Shown here: one piece after another, positions 47,260-56,986 of the stretch
Position numbering within the stretch: the first letter of the stretch is position 1
Layout: each line of letters opens with the position of its first letter
Source of the DNA: Pseudomonas neustonica
GTDB lineage: Bacteria; Pseudomonadota; Gammaproteobacteria; Pseudomonadales; Pseudomonadaceae
Assembly (NCBI RefSeq): GCF_003797945.1
Contig: NZ_RKKU01000006.1
Location: forward strand, 62,001 to 126,000
Direction: 5' to 3'
Length of the DNA stretch: 64,000 nucleotides
The notes under the pieces: generated by a model
Database searches by the model: none
Told to the model about the DNA's origin: nothing
Seen by the model: only the letters and a program-made list of their open reading frames with translations
Made by a program: the position numbers and the translations under genes

Positions 47260-49851
47260 TTATACCGCTTCGGCCAACAGGTCTTTGGCAAACTTTTGCA
47301 GGATGCCGCCACTGGAATACACCGAGAGTTCTTCGGCGGTATCCAGGCGGCTGAGTGCTGGCACGCGCTCGACATCGCCATTCTTGCGATGAATCACCAG
47401 CGTTAGCATGCTGCGCGGCGCGGGAGTGCCTTCTACATCGAAGATTTCGGTGCCGTCGAGCCCCAAGGTCTTGCGTGTGGTGCCTTCTTCAAACTGCAGA
47501 GGCATTACCCCCATGCCGATCAGGTTAGTGCGGTGAATGCGCTCAAAGCCCTCAGCGACGATCACTTCTACACCTGCCAGCGCCACACCCTTGGCGGCCC
47601 AGTCACGGGATGAACCCTGACCGTAGTCGGCGCCTGCGATGATGATCAGCGGCTGCTTGCGCTCCATGTAGGTCTCGATTGCCTCCCACATGCGCAACAC
47701 CTTGCCTTCCGGCTCGACCCGCGCCAACGACCCCTGAATCGGCTGACCCTGCTCGTCGGTGACCATTTCATTCCATAGCTTGGGGTTGGCCAGCGTCGCG
47801 CGCTGCGCTGTTAGGTGATCGCCACGGTGCGTTGCATAGGAATTGAAGTCTTCCTCAGGCAAACCCATTTTGTGCAGGTAGGCACCGGCTGCGCTGTCCA
47901 GCAGGATGGCGTTGGACGGTGACAGGTGGTCGGTGGTGATGTTGTCCGGCAGGATCGCCAGTGGGCGCATGCCTTTCATCTCACGCTGACCGGCCATATT
48001 GCCTTCCCAATAAGGGGGGCGGCGAATATAGGTGCTTTGCGGGCGCCAGTCGTACAGCGGTGGTGTTTTTGCCTCAGTCTCGCGGGTGATGTCGAACATC
48101 GGAATGTAGACCTCACGGAACTGCGAGGGCTTGACCGCCGATTTGACGATGGCGTCGATCTCTTCATCAGCTGGCCAGATGTCTTTCAGAGTAATCGGGT
48201 TGCCCTGCTGGTCATACCCCAGCACATCCTTTTCGATATCGAAGCGGATGGTACCGGCAATCGCGTAGGCCACTACCAGCGGCGGCGAGGCCAGAAAGGC
48301 CTGCTTGGCATAGGGGTGAATACGCCCGTCAAAATTGCGGTTACCCGAGAGCACGGCGGTAGCGTAAAGATCACGCTCGATCACCTCTTTCTGGATCACC
48401 GGGTCCAGCGCGCCCGACATACCGTTACAGGTAGTACAGGCAAAGGCGACCACATCAAAACCCAGCTGCTGCAACTCCGTCAGCAGGCCGGACTCCTCCA
48501 GATACATTTTCACCGTCTTGGAGCCGGGCGCCAGCGAACTCTTGACCCAAGGCTTGCGCAGCAGACCCAGGCGATTGGCATTACGCGCCAGCAGACCGGC
48601 ACCAATAATATTGCGCGGATTGGAGGTGTTGGTGCAGCTGGTAATAGCGGCGATAATTACCGCGCCATCGGGCATCAAACCCTCTTCGCTATCCCAGTGC
48701 TTGGCGATACCACGACTGCTCAATTCGGACACCGGCAGCAGCGCGTGCGGATTGGATGGTCCGGCCATGTTGCGGGTAACCGTGGACAGGTCAAAGCGCA
48801 GCACGCGCTCATAATCGACCTCTTGCAGCGTATCCGCCCAGAAACCGGCCTCTTTTGCGTACTGCTCGACCAGCGCGACCTGCTCGTCTTCACGGCCGGT
48901 CAGCTTGAGGTATTCGATGGTCTGGTTGTCGATAAAGAACATACCCGCGCTGGCGCCGTATTCGGGCGTCATGTTGGCGATGGTCGCGCGATCGCCCAGC
49001 GACAGGCTGTTGGCACCCTCACCAAAGAACTCCAGATAAGCACCCACCACGCGCTCGCGGCGCAGAAATTCGGTCAGCGCCAGCACCAGGTCGGTACCGG
49101 TAATGCCCGGCTTCAGCTTGCCGCTCAACTCGACCCCGACAATTTCGGGCAGACGCATCATCGACGGATTGCCGAGCATTACGTTCTCGGCTTCCAATCC
49201 ACCCACACCAACGGAGATGACGCCCAGCGCATCAACCATGGGCGTGTGGCTATCGGTACCCACACAGGTATCCGGAAAGGCAACGCCATCACGCACCTGC
49301 ACCACCGGCGACATTTTCTCCAGGTTGATCTGATGCATGATGCCGTTGCCAGGCGGAATCACATCAACGTTGTCGAACGCCGTCTTGGTCCAGTTGATGA
49401 AGTGGAAGCGATCTTCGTTGCGGCGGTCTTCTACTGCCCGGTTCTTGGCGAAAGCGTCCGGCTCGAAGCCGGGGTGCTCGACGGCCAGCGAGTGATCAAC
49501 AATCAGCTGAGTAGGCACCACGGGATTGACCTTGGTCGGATCACCGCCCTGCTCGGCGATAATATCGCGCAGCCCGGCCAGATCCACCAACGCGGTCTGG
49601 CCCAGAATGTCGTGGCATACCACACGCGCCGGATACCAGGGAAAGTCCAGGGTGGTCTGTCGTTCGATCAACTGATTGAGTGACGCCGTCAAATCGGCTG
49701 GGGCGCAGCGGCGAACCAGTTGCTCAGCGAGAACCCGCGAGGTGTAGGGCAGCTTTGCCCAGGCGCCCTGCTTGATCGCATCGACTGCCTCACGGGCGTC
49801 GAAATAATCCAGTGCCGTGCCCGGCAGGGGTTTGCGGTATTGGCTGTTCAT
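47260..49851 (-). CDS. acnD: Fe/S-dependent 2-methylisocitrate dehydratase (AcnD)
   Basis: AcnD dehydrates 2-methylcitrate to 2-methylaconitate in propionate breakdown. The 863-residue aconitase-fold protein has the Fe-S cysteine in AITSCTNTSNP and the pair in ACTTCNGMSG. The C-terminal swivel domain carries YGQGSSRDWAAKG. AcnD, unlike PrpD, needs PrpF, which is encoded next. Its ATG shares one base with the prpC stop (TAATG), so the two are translationally coupled. Confidence 0.94.
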   Translation of the reverse strand: MNSQYRKPLPGTALDYFDAREAVDAIKQGAWAKLPYTSRVLAEQLVRRCAPADLTASLNQLIERQTTLDFPWYPARVVCHDILGQTALVDLAGLRDIIAEQGGDPTKVNPVVPTQLIVDHSLAVEHPGFEPDAFAKNRAVEDRRNEDRFHFINWTKTAFDNVDVIPPGNGIMHQINLEKMSPVVQVRDGVAFPDTCVGTDSHTPMVDALGVISVGVGGLEAENVMLGNPSMMRLPEIVGVELSGKLKPGITGTDLVLALTEFLRRERVVGAYLEFFGEGANSLSLGDRATIANMTPEYGASAGMFFIDNQTIEYLKLTGREDEQVALVEQYAKEAGFWADTLQEVDYERVLRFDLSTVTRNMAGPSNPHALLPVSELSSRGIAKHWDSEEGLMPDGAVIIAAITSCTNTSNPRNIIGAGLLARNANRLGLLRKPWVKSSLAPGSKTVKMYLEESGLLTELQQLGFDVVAFACTTCNGMSGALDPVIQKEVIERDLYATAVLSGNRNFDGRIHPYAKQAFLASPPLVVAYAIAGTIRFDIEKDVLGYDQQGNPITLKDIWPADEEIDAIVKSAVKPSQFREVYIPMFDITRETEAKTPPLYDWRPQSTYIRRPPYWEGNMAGQREMKGMRPLAILPDNITTDHLSPSNAILLDSAAGAYLHKMGLPEEDFNSYATHRGDHLTAQRATLANPKLWNEMVTDEQGQPIQGSLARVEPEGKVLRMWEAIETYMERKQPLIIIAGADYGQGSSRDWAAKGVALAGVEVIVAEGFERIHRTNLIGMGVMPLQFEEGTTRKTLGLDGTEIFDVEGTPAPRSMLTLVIHRKNGDVERVPALSRLDTAEELSVYSSGGILQKFAKDLLAEAV

Positions 49852-51014
49852 TACTTACGATCCTTGAGCGGCACAAAGGCCACATCTTCAGGGCCAACAT
49901 AGTTGGCGCTTGGACGAATAATCTTGCCGTCGATACGCTGCTCAATCACGTGACTGGACCAGCCGGAAGTACGCGCAATCACAAACAGCGGCGTAAACAT
50001 GGCGGTCGGGATGCCCATCATGTGATAGCTGACAGCACTGAACCAATCGAGGTTGGGGAACATCTTCTTGATATCCCACATGATGGTTTCCAGCCGCTCG
50101 GCGATGTCATACATCTTGGTATTGCTTTGCTCTTCGGACAATTCGCGCGCGACCTCTTTGATCACCTTGTTGCGCGGATCAGACACGGTGTACACCGGGT
50201 GCCCGAAGCCGATGACCACTTCTTTCTTTTCAACGCGGGCGCGGATATCCGCCTCGGCTTCATCCGGGTTGTCGTAGCGCTTCTGGATTTCAAAGGCGAC
50301 TTCGTTGGCGCCACCGTGCTTGGGACCACGCAGCGCGCCAATGCCGCCAGCAATGCACGAATGCATGTCAGAACCCGTGCCGGCGATCACGCGAGTGGTA
50401 AAGGTAGACGCGTTAAACTCATGCTCTGCGTACAGATTAAGACTGGTGTGCATAGCGCGCACCCAGGAATCACGGGGCTTCTCACCGTGCAGCAGATGCA
50501 GGAAGTGACCACCGATGGAGTCGTCGTCGGTTTGCACATCAATACGCTTGCCGTTGTGGCTGAAGTGATACCAGTACAGCAGCATGGAACCAAAAGACGC
50601 CATCAGCTTGTCGGCAATATCGCGGGCACCCGGATGGTTATGATCATCCTTCTCCGGCGACACGCAGCCCAGCACTGACACACCGGTGCGCATCACATCC
50701 ATAGGATGGGCCGACGGCGGCAGCTGCTCCAGCGCGGCCATGACCGACGCAGGCAGACCGCGCAGCGCTTTCAGCTTGGCCTTGTAGGTGGCAAGCTCGG
50801 AAACGGTAGGTAACTTGCCATGCACCAGCAGATGCGCGATTTCTTCAAATTCACAGGTGTTGGCAACATCCAGAATATCGTAGCCACGGTAATGCAGATC
50901 ATTACCGCTGCGGCCAACGGTGCATAGCGCAGTATTACCGGCGGCGGTGCCGCTGAGGGCGACGGATTTTTTGGGCTTGAAAGCTGGCGCTGGATTCTCG
51001 GGGGTAGAGCTCAT
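49851..51014 (-). CDS. prpC: 2-Methylcitrate synthase
   Basis: PrpC condenses propionyl-CoA with oxaloacetate. The 387-residue citrate-synthase-fold protein has the short form typical of methylcitrate synthases: [17 protein letters not shown] at the start, then [13 protein letters not shown] and the catalytic region [30 protein letters not shown] carries the other active-site His. It follows prpB after 92 bases that contain a 7-bp GC hairpin (51056-51078). Confidence 0.94.
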   Translation of the reverse strand: MSSTPENPAPAFKPKKSVALSGTAAGNTALCTVGRSGNDLHYRGYDILDVANTCEFEEIAHLLVHGKLPTVSELATYKAKLKALRGLPASVMAALEQLPPSAHPMDVMRTGVSVLGCVSPEKDDHNHPGARDIADKLMASFGSMLLYWYHFSHNGKRIDVQTDDDSIGGHFLHLLHGEKPRDSWVRAMHTSLNLYAEHEFNASTFTTRVIAGTGSDMHSCIAGGIGALRGPKHGGANEVAFEIQKRYDNPDEAEADIRARVEKKEVVIGFGHPVYTVSDPRNKVIKEVARELSEEQSNTKMYDIAERLETIMWDIKKMFPNLDWFSAVSYHMMGIPTAMFTPLFVIARTSGWSSHVIEQRIDGKIIRPSANYVGPEDVAFVPLKDRK

Positions 51015-51106
51015 GGCGTTAGTCTCCTCACGGATCGTTCTTGTAATGTGCAGCGGCCCCGCACGGAAGGAGCGGGGCTAGGCTAGATGATCAGCTAAAT
51101 AAAAAG

Positions 51107-51991
51107 TTACTTCTTGCCGGCGGCAAAGAGCGCGTCGAGTTTCTCTTCAAACGCGTGATAACCGATGCGGTCATACAACTCCGCACGAGTCTGCATGCTA
51201 TCGACTACGTTCTGCTGATGACCTTCCTGGCGAATGCTGGTGTAGACGTTTTCCGCCGCTTTATTGGCTGCACGGAAGGCTGACAGCGGGTACAACTGAA
51301 TAGCGACACCCACAGAGGCAAGTTCATCGCGGGTAAACAAGGGCGTTGCGCCAAACTCGGTGATGTTCGCCAGAATCGGCACATTCAGCTCTTTAACGAA
51401 GCGCTCATATGTCGGCAGGTCGTAGGCTGCTTCTGCGAAGATCCCATCGGCACCCGCTTCAACATAGGCTTTGCAACGCTCGATGGCGGCATCAACACCT
51501 TCTGCCTGAATAGCATCGGTACGCGCAATCAGGAAAAAGCTGGGGTCAGTCTTGGCATCCGCCGCCGCCTTGATGCGATTAACCATTTCCTCGGTAGAGA
51601 CAATCTCCTTGCCGGGACGGTGACCGCAACGCTTGGCACCTACCTGATCTTCGATGTGCGCCGCACCGGCACCCGCTTTGATCAGACTTTTAACCGTACG
51701 CTCGATATTGAAGGCGCTCGGCCCAAAGCCGGTGTCGATATCGACCAGCAGCGGCAGATCACATACATCGGTGATACGGCGCACATCAATCAGCACGTCT
51801 TCCAGGGTATTGATGCCCAGATCAGGCATACCCAGGGACCCGGCGGCAACACCGCCACCGGAGAGATAAATCGCCTTGAAACCAGCGCGCTTGGCCAGCA
51901 ACGCGTGATTGGCGTTAATGGCACCAATAACCTGCAGTGGTTGCTCTGCAGCAATGGCGTCGCGGAAACGTTGACCTGGGGTTTTCTGCAT
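51107..51991 (-). CDS. prpB: 2-Methylisocitrate lyase
   Basis: PrpB splits 2-methylisocitrate into pyruvate and succinate, the last step of the methylcitrate cycle. The 294-residue protein belongs to the isocitrate lyase / PEP mutase superfamily. The active-site loop [12 protein letters not shown], with the catalytic Cys, is at about 120-131, and [11 protein letters not shown] binds metal. Its ATG shares one base with the stop of the GntR regulator gene (TGATG), so regulator and enzyme are made together. Confidence 0.95.
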   Translation of the reverse strand: MQKTPGQRFRDAIAAEQPLQVIGAINANHALLAKRAGFKAIYLSGGGVAAGSLGMPDLGINTLEDVLIDVRRITDVCDLPLLVDIDTGFGPSAFNIERTVKSLIKAGAGAAHIEDQVGAKRCGHRPGKEIVSTEEMVNRIKAAADAKTDPSFFLIARTDAIQAEGVDAAIERCKAYVEAGADGIFAEAAYDLPTYERFVKELNVPILANITEFGATPLFTRDELASVGVAIQLYPLSAFRAANKAAENVYTSIRQEGHQQNVVDSMQTRAELYDRIGYHAFEEKLDALFAAGKK

Positions 51992-52698
51992 CAGACTTTC
52001 CCTCCTGAGGAAGTGACGGAGTCGCCCTGCTCTTGCATACGGCGCTCGATATTGCGGCGAGATGCGCTGATATGTCGGCGCATCAGCATTTCCGCGAGTT
52101 CGCCATCGCGATCGGCAATGGCTTGAATAATATTGTGGTGCTCGGCAAACGCCTGCTGCGGTCGCTTGGGCGTGGTCGAGAAGCGGTAGCGATACATGCG
52201 TACCAGGTGATAAAGCTCATCACAGAGCATATTGCTCAGCGTGCGATTCTTGCTGCCCTGAACGATCAGAAAGTGAATATCCAGATCACCTTCCTGCTGA
52301 TAGTACGACTTGTTTTCCTTGAGGCCGCTGTGTTGCTCGTGCATGGCCAGTACGTCACGCAGCGCCTGAATGTCTTCATCGCTCATATTCTGCGCTGCCA
52401 GCCGGCAAGCCATGCCTTCAAGTGCTTCACGCACGTGGTACAGCTCGATCAGCTCCTCGTAGCTCAACGACACCACCCGCACTCCGGCGTGCGGAATGCG
52501 TACCACCAGACGGCGACCCTCGAGCCGACGAATAGCCTCACGCAGCGGGCCGCGGCCAATACCAAAGGTGGTTGATAGATATTGCTCGCTGATACGCGTG
52601 CCGGGGGCAATGTCGCCTTTGACAATAGCGGACTGAATCTGGCGAAAGGCTCCGTCAGACAGGGTTTTAGTGGGTTCTTCCAGTTCAACTTCAGTCAA
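51991..52698 (-). CDS. GntR family (FCD domain) regulator of the methylcitrate operon
   Basis: A 235-residue repressor type. Residues 10-75 are a winged helix-turn-helix ([20 protein letters not shown], then [20 protein letters not shown]). The C-terminal FCD ligand domain follows, with the metal-binding residues spread over [14 protein letters not shown] and [12 protein letters not shown]. The start is a TTG at 52698, with AAGGA about 10 bases upstream; no in-frame ATG is near. The start codon itself lies in one of three operator-like palindromes, implying autoregulation. A methylcitrate-pathway metabolite or propionyl-CoA is the likely effector, by context. Confidence 0.88.
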   Translation of the reverse strand: MTEVELEEPTKTLSDGAFRQIQSAIVKGDIAPGTRISEQYLSTTFGIGRGPLREAIRRLEGRRLVVRIPHAGVRVVSLSYEELIELYHVREALEGMACRLAAQNMSDEDIQALRDVLAMHEQHSGLKENKSYYQQEGDLDIHFLIVQGSKNRTLSNMLCDELYHLVRMYRYRFSTTPKRPQQAFAEHHNIIQAIADRDGELAEMLMRRHISASRRNIERRMQEQGDSVTSSGGKV

Positions 52699-52709
52699 TT
52701 GTAGACAAT
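52698..52709. promoter_or_regulatory. Operator-like palindrome 1 (methylcitrate regulator)
   Basis: ATTGTAGACAAT, two ATTGT half-sites around two central bases. It covers the first base of the regulator gene, between its start and its Shine-Dalgarno, so binding there would block initiation. Confidence 0.65.
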
Positions 52710-52759
52710 CCTTAGTCAGAAACGAGAAAACGTCTGAATTTTGCGCCCTTAATCAGCGC

Positions 52760-52771
52760 ATTGTCAACAAT
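52760..52771. promoter_or_regulatory. Operator-like palindrome 2 (methylcitrate regulator)
   Basis: ATTGTCAACAAT, 62 bases from the first site, with the same ATTGT-N2-ACAAT form. Confidence 0.68.
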
Positions 52772-52844
52772 ACGCAAGGCATTGGATAGTCTATTCTGGA
52801 ATAACGTAGTCGCCAGCCCAGGCTGGTGACATGGTAGCGACAGG

Positions 52845-52856
52845 ATTGTCGACAAT
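52845..52856. promoter_or_regulatory. Operator-like palindrome 3 (methylcitrate regulator)
   Basis: ATTGTCGACAAT, a perfect palindrome that extends to 14 bases (52844-52857). From memory, this sequence is the form reported for GntR-type regulators of methylcitrate genes. It is 85 bases from site 2 and nearer the divergent membrane-protein gene. Confidence 0.7.
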
Positions 52857-53005
52857 CGCTAAAAAGCGACGTTGCAATACACCGCACATAACCTGTACGC
52901 AGCCTCTACGAGGCAGCGCAGGGTCATGCTAATATGCCGCCAGCGTGCCGAGCCTCTGCCAGATTTTCAGGGCAACGCCGACTTACAACAGACGTTGAGA
53001 GAACT

Positions 53006-54532
53006 ATGCAATCAATAAATCTGCACCTGAAAATCCTGATCGCCGTTTTGGTCAGTCTGGGCATCCTTATTACCGGCTATCAAATTTACTTCCTTGATAT
53101 TCCTGTTACCGAAGACGAAACCGACGACATCTGGAGCCTGGATGCCAAAGTCGAATTCAGAGCGTCTCCCGGCACCCCGCTGAAAGCGCAGTTTTACATA
53201 CCGCCGTTGAATCAAGAGTACGTCAGCCTTAATGAAAGCTTTATTTCAAACAACTACGGCGTCAGCGTAAACAGCCAGAACGGCAACCGTCGCGTCACCT
53301 GGTCATCGCGCCGCGGTAGCGGCACCCAAACGCTCTACTATCGCCTGGTACTTACCAAGCGCTACAGCGAAGAGCCAGCCAAAGCCGCCCCACCAGCGCC
53401 GCGTCAGCCGATCCCACTAGAAGGGCCGGAGCAAGTCGCCGCCGATGCGCTGATCAATCCTATTCGCCAGCATTCGGCTGATATTGAAACCTTTATCAGC
53501 GAAACCATTCGCCGGGTAAATGACATCACCGACGATAACGTCAAGCTGCTGCTGAACGGTGGCACCAGCCCCATGGATAAAGCCCGCGTTATCGACCTGC
53601 TGCTATCCAACGCGCGCATCCCGCTGGAAATGGTCCACACCATTCGCCTGGAGAATACCGATGCGCAAAGCCCCGAGCTATGGCTACGCAGCTACAACGG
53701 CGAACGCTGGCTGTACTTCCACCCGGAAACCGGGCAACAGGGTATGCCTGATAACCGCCTCGTTTGGTGGACCGGTAGCCAGCCCTTGCTGGCAGTTGAA
53801 GGCGGGCGTCAAAGCAACGTAACCCTGACCGTCACCAACAGCGAAATGAATGCGCTGCGTCTGGCCAAGCTAACCACCGAAAACCGCGCATCAGCCCTGC
53901 TTGAATACTCCTTGTATGGTCTGCCACTGCAGGCCCAGCGCGTCTATCAGGTAATGATCATGATCCCGATTGGGGTATTGGTTATTCTGGTATTGCGCAA
54001 CCTGATCGGCATGCAAACCCTGGGCACCTTTACTCCCGTACTGATCGCCCTTGCCTTCCGTGAAACCGAGATCGGTTGGGGTATCGCACTCTTTACGCTG
54101 ATTACCGCCCTGGGTCTGTCACTGCGCTCCTACCTCGAACATCTGAAACTGCAGATGCTGCCGCGCCTATCGGTCGTATTGACCTTTGTGGTGCTGGTTA
54201 TTGCTGCGATCAGCCTGTTCAGCCATAAACTGGGTATGGAAAAAGCCTTGGCTGTGTCGCTGTTCCCGATGGTGATTCTGACCATGACCATTGAACGTCT
54301 GTCGATCACCTGGGAAGAGCGCGGTGCCGGTCAATCGCTGAAAGCGGCAGTAGGCACCATGATTGCGGCCACCCTGGCGCACCTGCTGATGAGCATTCCG
54401 GAGCTGACCTACTTCGTCTTCACCTTCCCGGCCGTACTGCTGATTCTGGTTGGCTTCATGCTTGCCATGGGTCGCTACCGCGGTTACCGCCTGACCGAAC
54501 TTGTGCGCTTCAAGGCGCTTAACAAGGGCTGA
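53006..54532 (+). CDS. Inactive transglutaminase-like membrane protein
   Basis: A 508-residue inner-membrane protein. After an N-terminal membrane anchor (LHLKILIAVLVSLGILITGY, about 6-25) comes a periplasmic domain with a transglutaminase-like fold (about 160-300). The part that should hold the catalytic Cys reads ARVIDLLLSNARIPLEMV, so it is presumed inactive. From about residue 325 there are six or seven transmembrane helices. The ATG at 53006 (MQSINLHL) matches the family start. The next gene, an ATP-grasp ligase, follows after 9 bases. This pair usually goes with a retropepsin-like gene, found here at 26.8 kb. Confidence 0.85.
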   Translation: MQSINLHLKILIAVLVSLGILITGYQIYFLDIPVTEDETDDIWSLDAKVEFRASPGTPLKAQFYIPPLNQEYVSLNESFISNNYGVSVNSQNGNRRVTWSSRRGSGTQTLYYRLVLTKRYSEEPAKAAPPAPRQPIPLEGPEQVAADALINPIRQHSADIETFISETIRRVNDITDDNVKLLLNGGTSPMDKARVIDLLLSNARIPLEMVHTIRLENTDAQSPELWLRSYNGERWLYFHPETGQQGMPDNRLVWWTGSQPLLAVEGGRQSNVTLTVTNSEMNALRLAKLTTENRASALLEYSLYGLPLQAQRVYQVMIMIPIGVLVILVLRNLIGMQTLGTFTPVLIALAFRETEIGWGIALFTLITALGLSLRSYLEHLKLQMLPRLSVVLTFVVLVIAAISLFSHKLGMEKALAVSLFPMVILTMTIERLSITWEERGAGQSLKAAVGTMIAATLAHLLMSIPELTYFVFTFPAVLLILVGFMLAMGRYRGYRLTELVRFKALNKG

Positions 54533-54541
54533 GGAGTCGAC

Positions 54542-55555
54542 ATGTTCTTCTGGAAAACCTGGAAAGCGCTGGCCGACAACGGCGTGATGGGCATCAACCG
54601 TCGCAATGCCGACTATGTGCTCAAGTACAACAAGCGGCACCTGTATCCGGTGGTGGACGATAAGATCCTCACCAAGGAGCGCGCTATTGCCGCCGGCATT
54701 CACGTACCGGAAATGTACGGCATTATCGAGACCGAAAAAGATTTTGATACCTTTGACAGCATCGTCGCCAATCATAACGACTTTGTCATCAAACCAGCTC
54801 AGGGCGCCGGCGGCGACGGCATCATCGTCATCGCCGACCGCTTTGAAGGTATGTTTAAAACGGTCTCGGGCAAAATCATCAGCCGCGACGAAATTGGCCA
54901 TCACATCTCCAGTATCCTGTCGGGGCTGTATTCGCTCGGCGGCCATCGTGATCGCGTACTGATCGAGTACCGGGTCAGCCCGGACCAGATTTTCAAGAGC
55001 ATCAGTTACGAAGGCGTGCCGGATATCCGCATTATCTGTCTGATGGGCTACCCGGTGATGGCCATGCTGCGTCTGCCAACGCGCCAGTCAGGCGGCAAGG
55101 CCAACCTGCACCAAGGCGCCATTGGCGTAGGTGTCGATTTGGGCTGCGGCATGACACTCAAGGGTACCTGGCTGAACAAGATCATCAGCAAGCATCCGGA
55201 CACCACTAACCCGGTAGATGGCGTTCAGCTGCCTGACTGGGATGGTTTCATGCGTCTGGCCGCCTCCTGCTACGAGTTATCCGGTCTGGGCTATATCGGC
55301 GTAGACCTGGTATTGGACCAGGACCAAGGACCGCTGATTCTGGAACTGAACGCCCGACCAGGGTTGAATATCCAGATTGCTAACGACGCAGGCCTTACCG
55401 CGCGCTGCCACGCTGTCGAGCATCACTTGGCGAGACTGAAAAAAGAAGGACGGACCGAGAACGCAGAAGAACGGGTCGCCTTCTCGCAGAAACACTTTGC
55501 GAAAAACCTCGACCGCACGCCTCCCGCAGACAACAGCACCGCCGAGTCAGCATGA
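54542..55555 (+). CDS. Alpha-L-glutamate ligase-like (RimK-like ATP-grasp) protein
   Basis: A 337-residue ATP-grasp enzyme predicted to form amide bonds with amino acids. Visible parts are the N-terminal RNADYVLKYNKRHLYP, the ATP-binding FVIKPAQGAGGDGIIVI, and the metal-binding end LILELNARPGLNIQIAN. A Gly-rich loop, HQGAIGVGVDLGCGMT, lies between. The ATG at 54542 has GAGGAG 5 bases upstream, 9 bases after the transglutaminase-like gene, so both are made together. The substrate is unknown. The similarity to RimK, which adds glutamate to ribosomal protein S6, is the only clue. Confidence 0.85.
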   Translation: MFFWKTWKALADNGVMGINRRNADYVLKYNKRHLYPVVDDKILTKERAIAAGIHVPEMYGIIETEKDFDTFDSIVANHNDFVIKPAQGAGGDGIIVIADRFEGMFKTVSGKIISRDEIGHHISSILSGLYSLGGHRDRVLIEYRVSPDQIFKSISYEGVPDIRIICLMGYPVMAMLRLPTRQSGGKANLHQGAIGVGVDLGCGMTLKGTWLNKIISKHPDTTNPVDGVQLPDWDGFMRLAASCYELSGLGYIGVDLVLDQDQGPLILELNARPGLNIQIANDAGLTARCHAVEHHLARLKKEGRTENAEERVAFSQKHFAKNLDRTPPADNSTAESA

Positions 55556-55573
55556 AGGCGAACGTGCAACGGC

Positions 55574-56917
55574 ATGCCTGAGTATCGTCTCAGCGAACTG
55601 CAGTACCAACCGGACCCCATTCCCTGGCTAAACGCTGTCAGGGGCTTGGGTCAGCCGGTACTCCTGGACTCAGCGGATAATCGCACCCACCTTGGTCGCT
55701 ATAGCATCCTCAGTGCTGGCCCTCTGCGCCGCATTACACCGCACGGCGATGCCACACAAACCCTGAACAGCCTGCGTGAAGCCTTGCGCGAGCTAGGTCC
55801 AGCCACCTGGCCTGAGGATCGCCAATTACCCTTTGGTGCCGGCGCCATTGGCTACCTGGCGTACGATTACGGCCGCCAACTGGAGATGCTGCCCAGTATC
55901 GCCAGGCAGGACATTACCCTACCCGACCTCAGCTTTGCCTTATACGACTGGAGCCTGGTGACCGATCACCACGCGCAGCGCAGTTGGTTGGTGTGTCACC
56001 CCCATGTCGACAGCCAGCGCCAACAGATGCTGCTTGACTGCCTGCGCCGATCTCATGCTCTGCCCACCGCGTTTTATCTGCGCGCGCCATTCAAAGCAGA
56101 GCAATCGCGCGCTGAATACGCAGCTGCTTTCACGCGTATTCAGGACTACATTCAGGCTGGTGACTGTTACCAGATCAACCTGGCGCAGCGTTTCAGCACC
56201 GGCTTTGCCGGGGACCCACTGAGTGCCTATGCACAGCTACGCGAAGCCTCGCCGACCCCCTTTTCAGCCTATCTCGAAACGCCGGAAGCAACGCTACTCA
56301 GCCTGTCCCCTGAGCGCTTTATTGAAGTCCGCGACGGCCACGTGGAAACGCGCCCGATCAAAGGCACCCGACCACGCGGAAGCACCACAGAACAGGACCT
56401 GTCCCTGGCACGTGAGCTGCAGGAGTGCAGCAAGGATCGAGCGGAGAATCTGATGATCGTAGATCTGCTACGCAACGACCTGGGGCGCAACTGCTTACCC
56501 GGTAGCATTCGTGTACCTGAACTTTTCAGCCTGGAAAGCTACCCTAACGTACACCATCTGGTGAGCAGTATTACCGGCCAGTTGCGCCCCGAGTGCGATG
56601 CTATCAATCTATTGCAAAGTGCCTTTCCGGGCGGCTCGATCACTGGCGCACCAAAAATTCGCGCCATGCAGATCATTGAAGAACTGGAGCCCGTGCGGCG
56701 CAGCCTTTATTGCGGCAGCGTGGGCTACATTGGCTGCGAAGGTCAGTTGGATCTCAACATCGCCATTCGCAGCCTGGTCTGTGCTAATCAGCAGGTGTAT
56801 TGCTGGGGTGGCGGTGGCATCGTAGCGGACTCGGACGTCGACGCCGAATATCAGGAAACACTGACTAAGATCGACAACCTTTTACGCGCGTTAGCGGTTC
56901 AGGCACGGGACCGCTAG
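55574..56917 (+). CDS. pabB: Aminodeoxychorismate synthase component I
   Basis: PabB turns chorismate and ammonia into 4-amino-4-deoxychorismate for folate synthesis. The 447-residue protein has the chorismate-binding fold with PIKGTRPRG (about 260), DRAENLMIVDLLRNDLGR (about 290) and the active site FPGGSITGAPKIRAM (about 355). The family's N-terminal domain is also present. The protein is closer in length to PabB than to TrpE, and lacks the TrpE feedback motif LLES as far as I can see. It begins 18 bases after the ligase gene with a poor Shine-Dalgarno. Confidence 0.9.
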   Translation: MPEYRLSELQYQPDPIPWLNAVRGLGQPVLLDSADNRTHLGRYSILSAGPLRRITPHGDATQTLNSLREALRELGPATWPEDRQLPFGAGAIGYLAYDYGRQLEMLPSIARQDITLPDLSFALYDWSLVTDHHAQRSWLVCHPHVDSQRQQMLLDCLRRSHALPTAFYLRAPFKAEQSRAEYAAAFTRIQDYIQAGDCYQINLAQRFSTGFAGDPLSAYAQLREASPTPFSAYLETPEATLLSLSPERFIEVRDGHVETRPIKGTRPRGSTTEQDLSLARELQECSKDRAENLMIVDLLRNDLGRNCLPGSIRVPELFSLESYPNVHHLVSSITGQLRPECDAINLLQSAFPGGSITGAPKIRAMQIIEELEPVRRSLYCGSVGYIGCEGQLDLNIAIRSLVCANQQVYCWGGGGIVADSDVDAEYQETLTKIDNLLRALAVQARDR

Positions 56918-56986
56918 AACAACCGCCACCCTCCCCTCACATTGCGCCGTGGACAGGCAGCGCACCACTGCGCTGCCGACGTGCTA

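Larger units (their letters stand above)
52699..53005. other. Divergent control region between the methylcitrate operon and the transglutaminase-like gene
   Basis: About 307 bases with the three ATTGT-N2-ACAAT sites and leaders of both transcripts. A GCCCAGGCTGG segment near 52816-52826 is self-complementary in part. No other gene is seen. Confidence 0.6.

Noticed and set aside
47052..47354. A 100-codon plus-strand frame in the acnD-prpF gap (PFGFAALLGLPGPCG)
   Set aside because: It lies in the repeat-like segment and continues into acnD antisense; such frames recur as spurious calls.
47926..49683. A 585-codon open frame on the plus strand opposite acnD
   Set aside because: It is the antisense of a clear AcnD gene. 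Its product is rich in His, Gln and Arg, as expected of GC-rich antisense frames, and has no family features.
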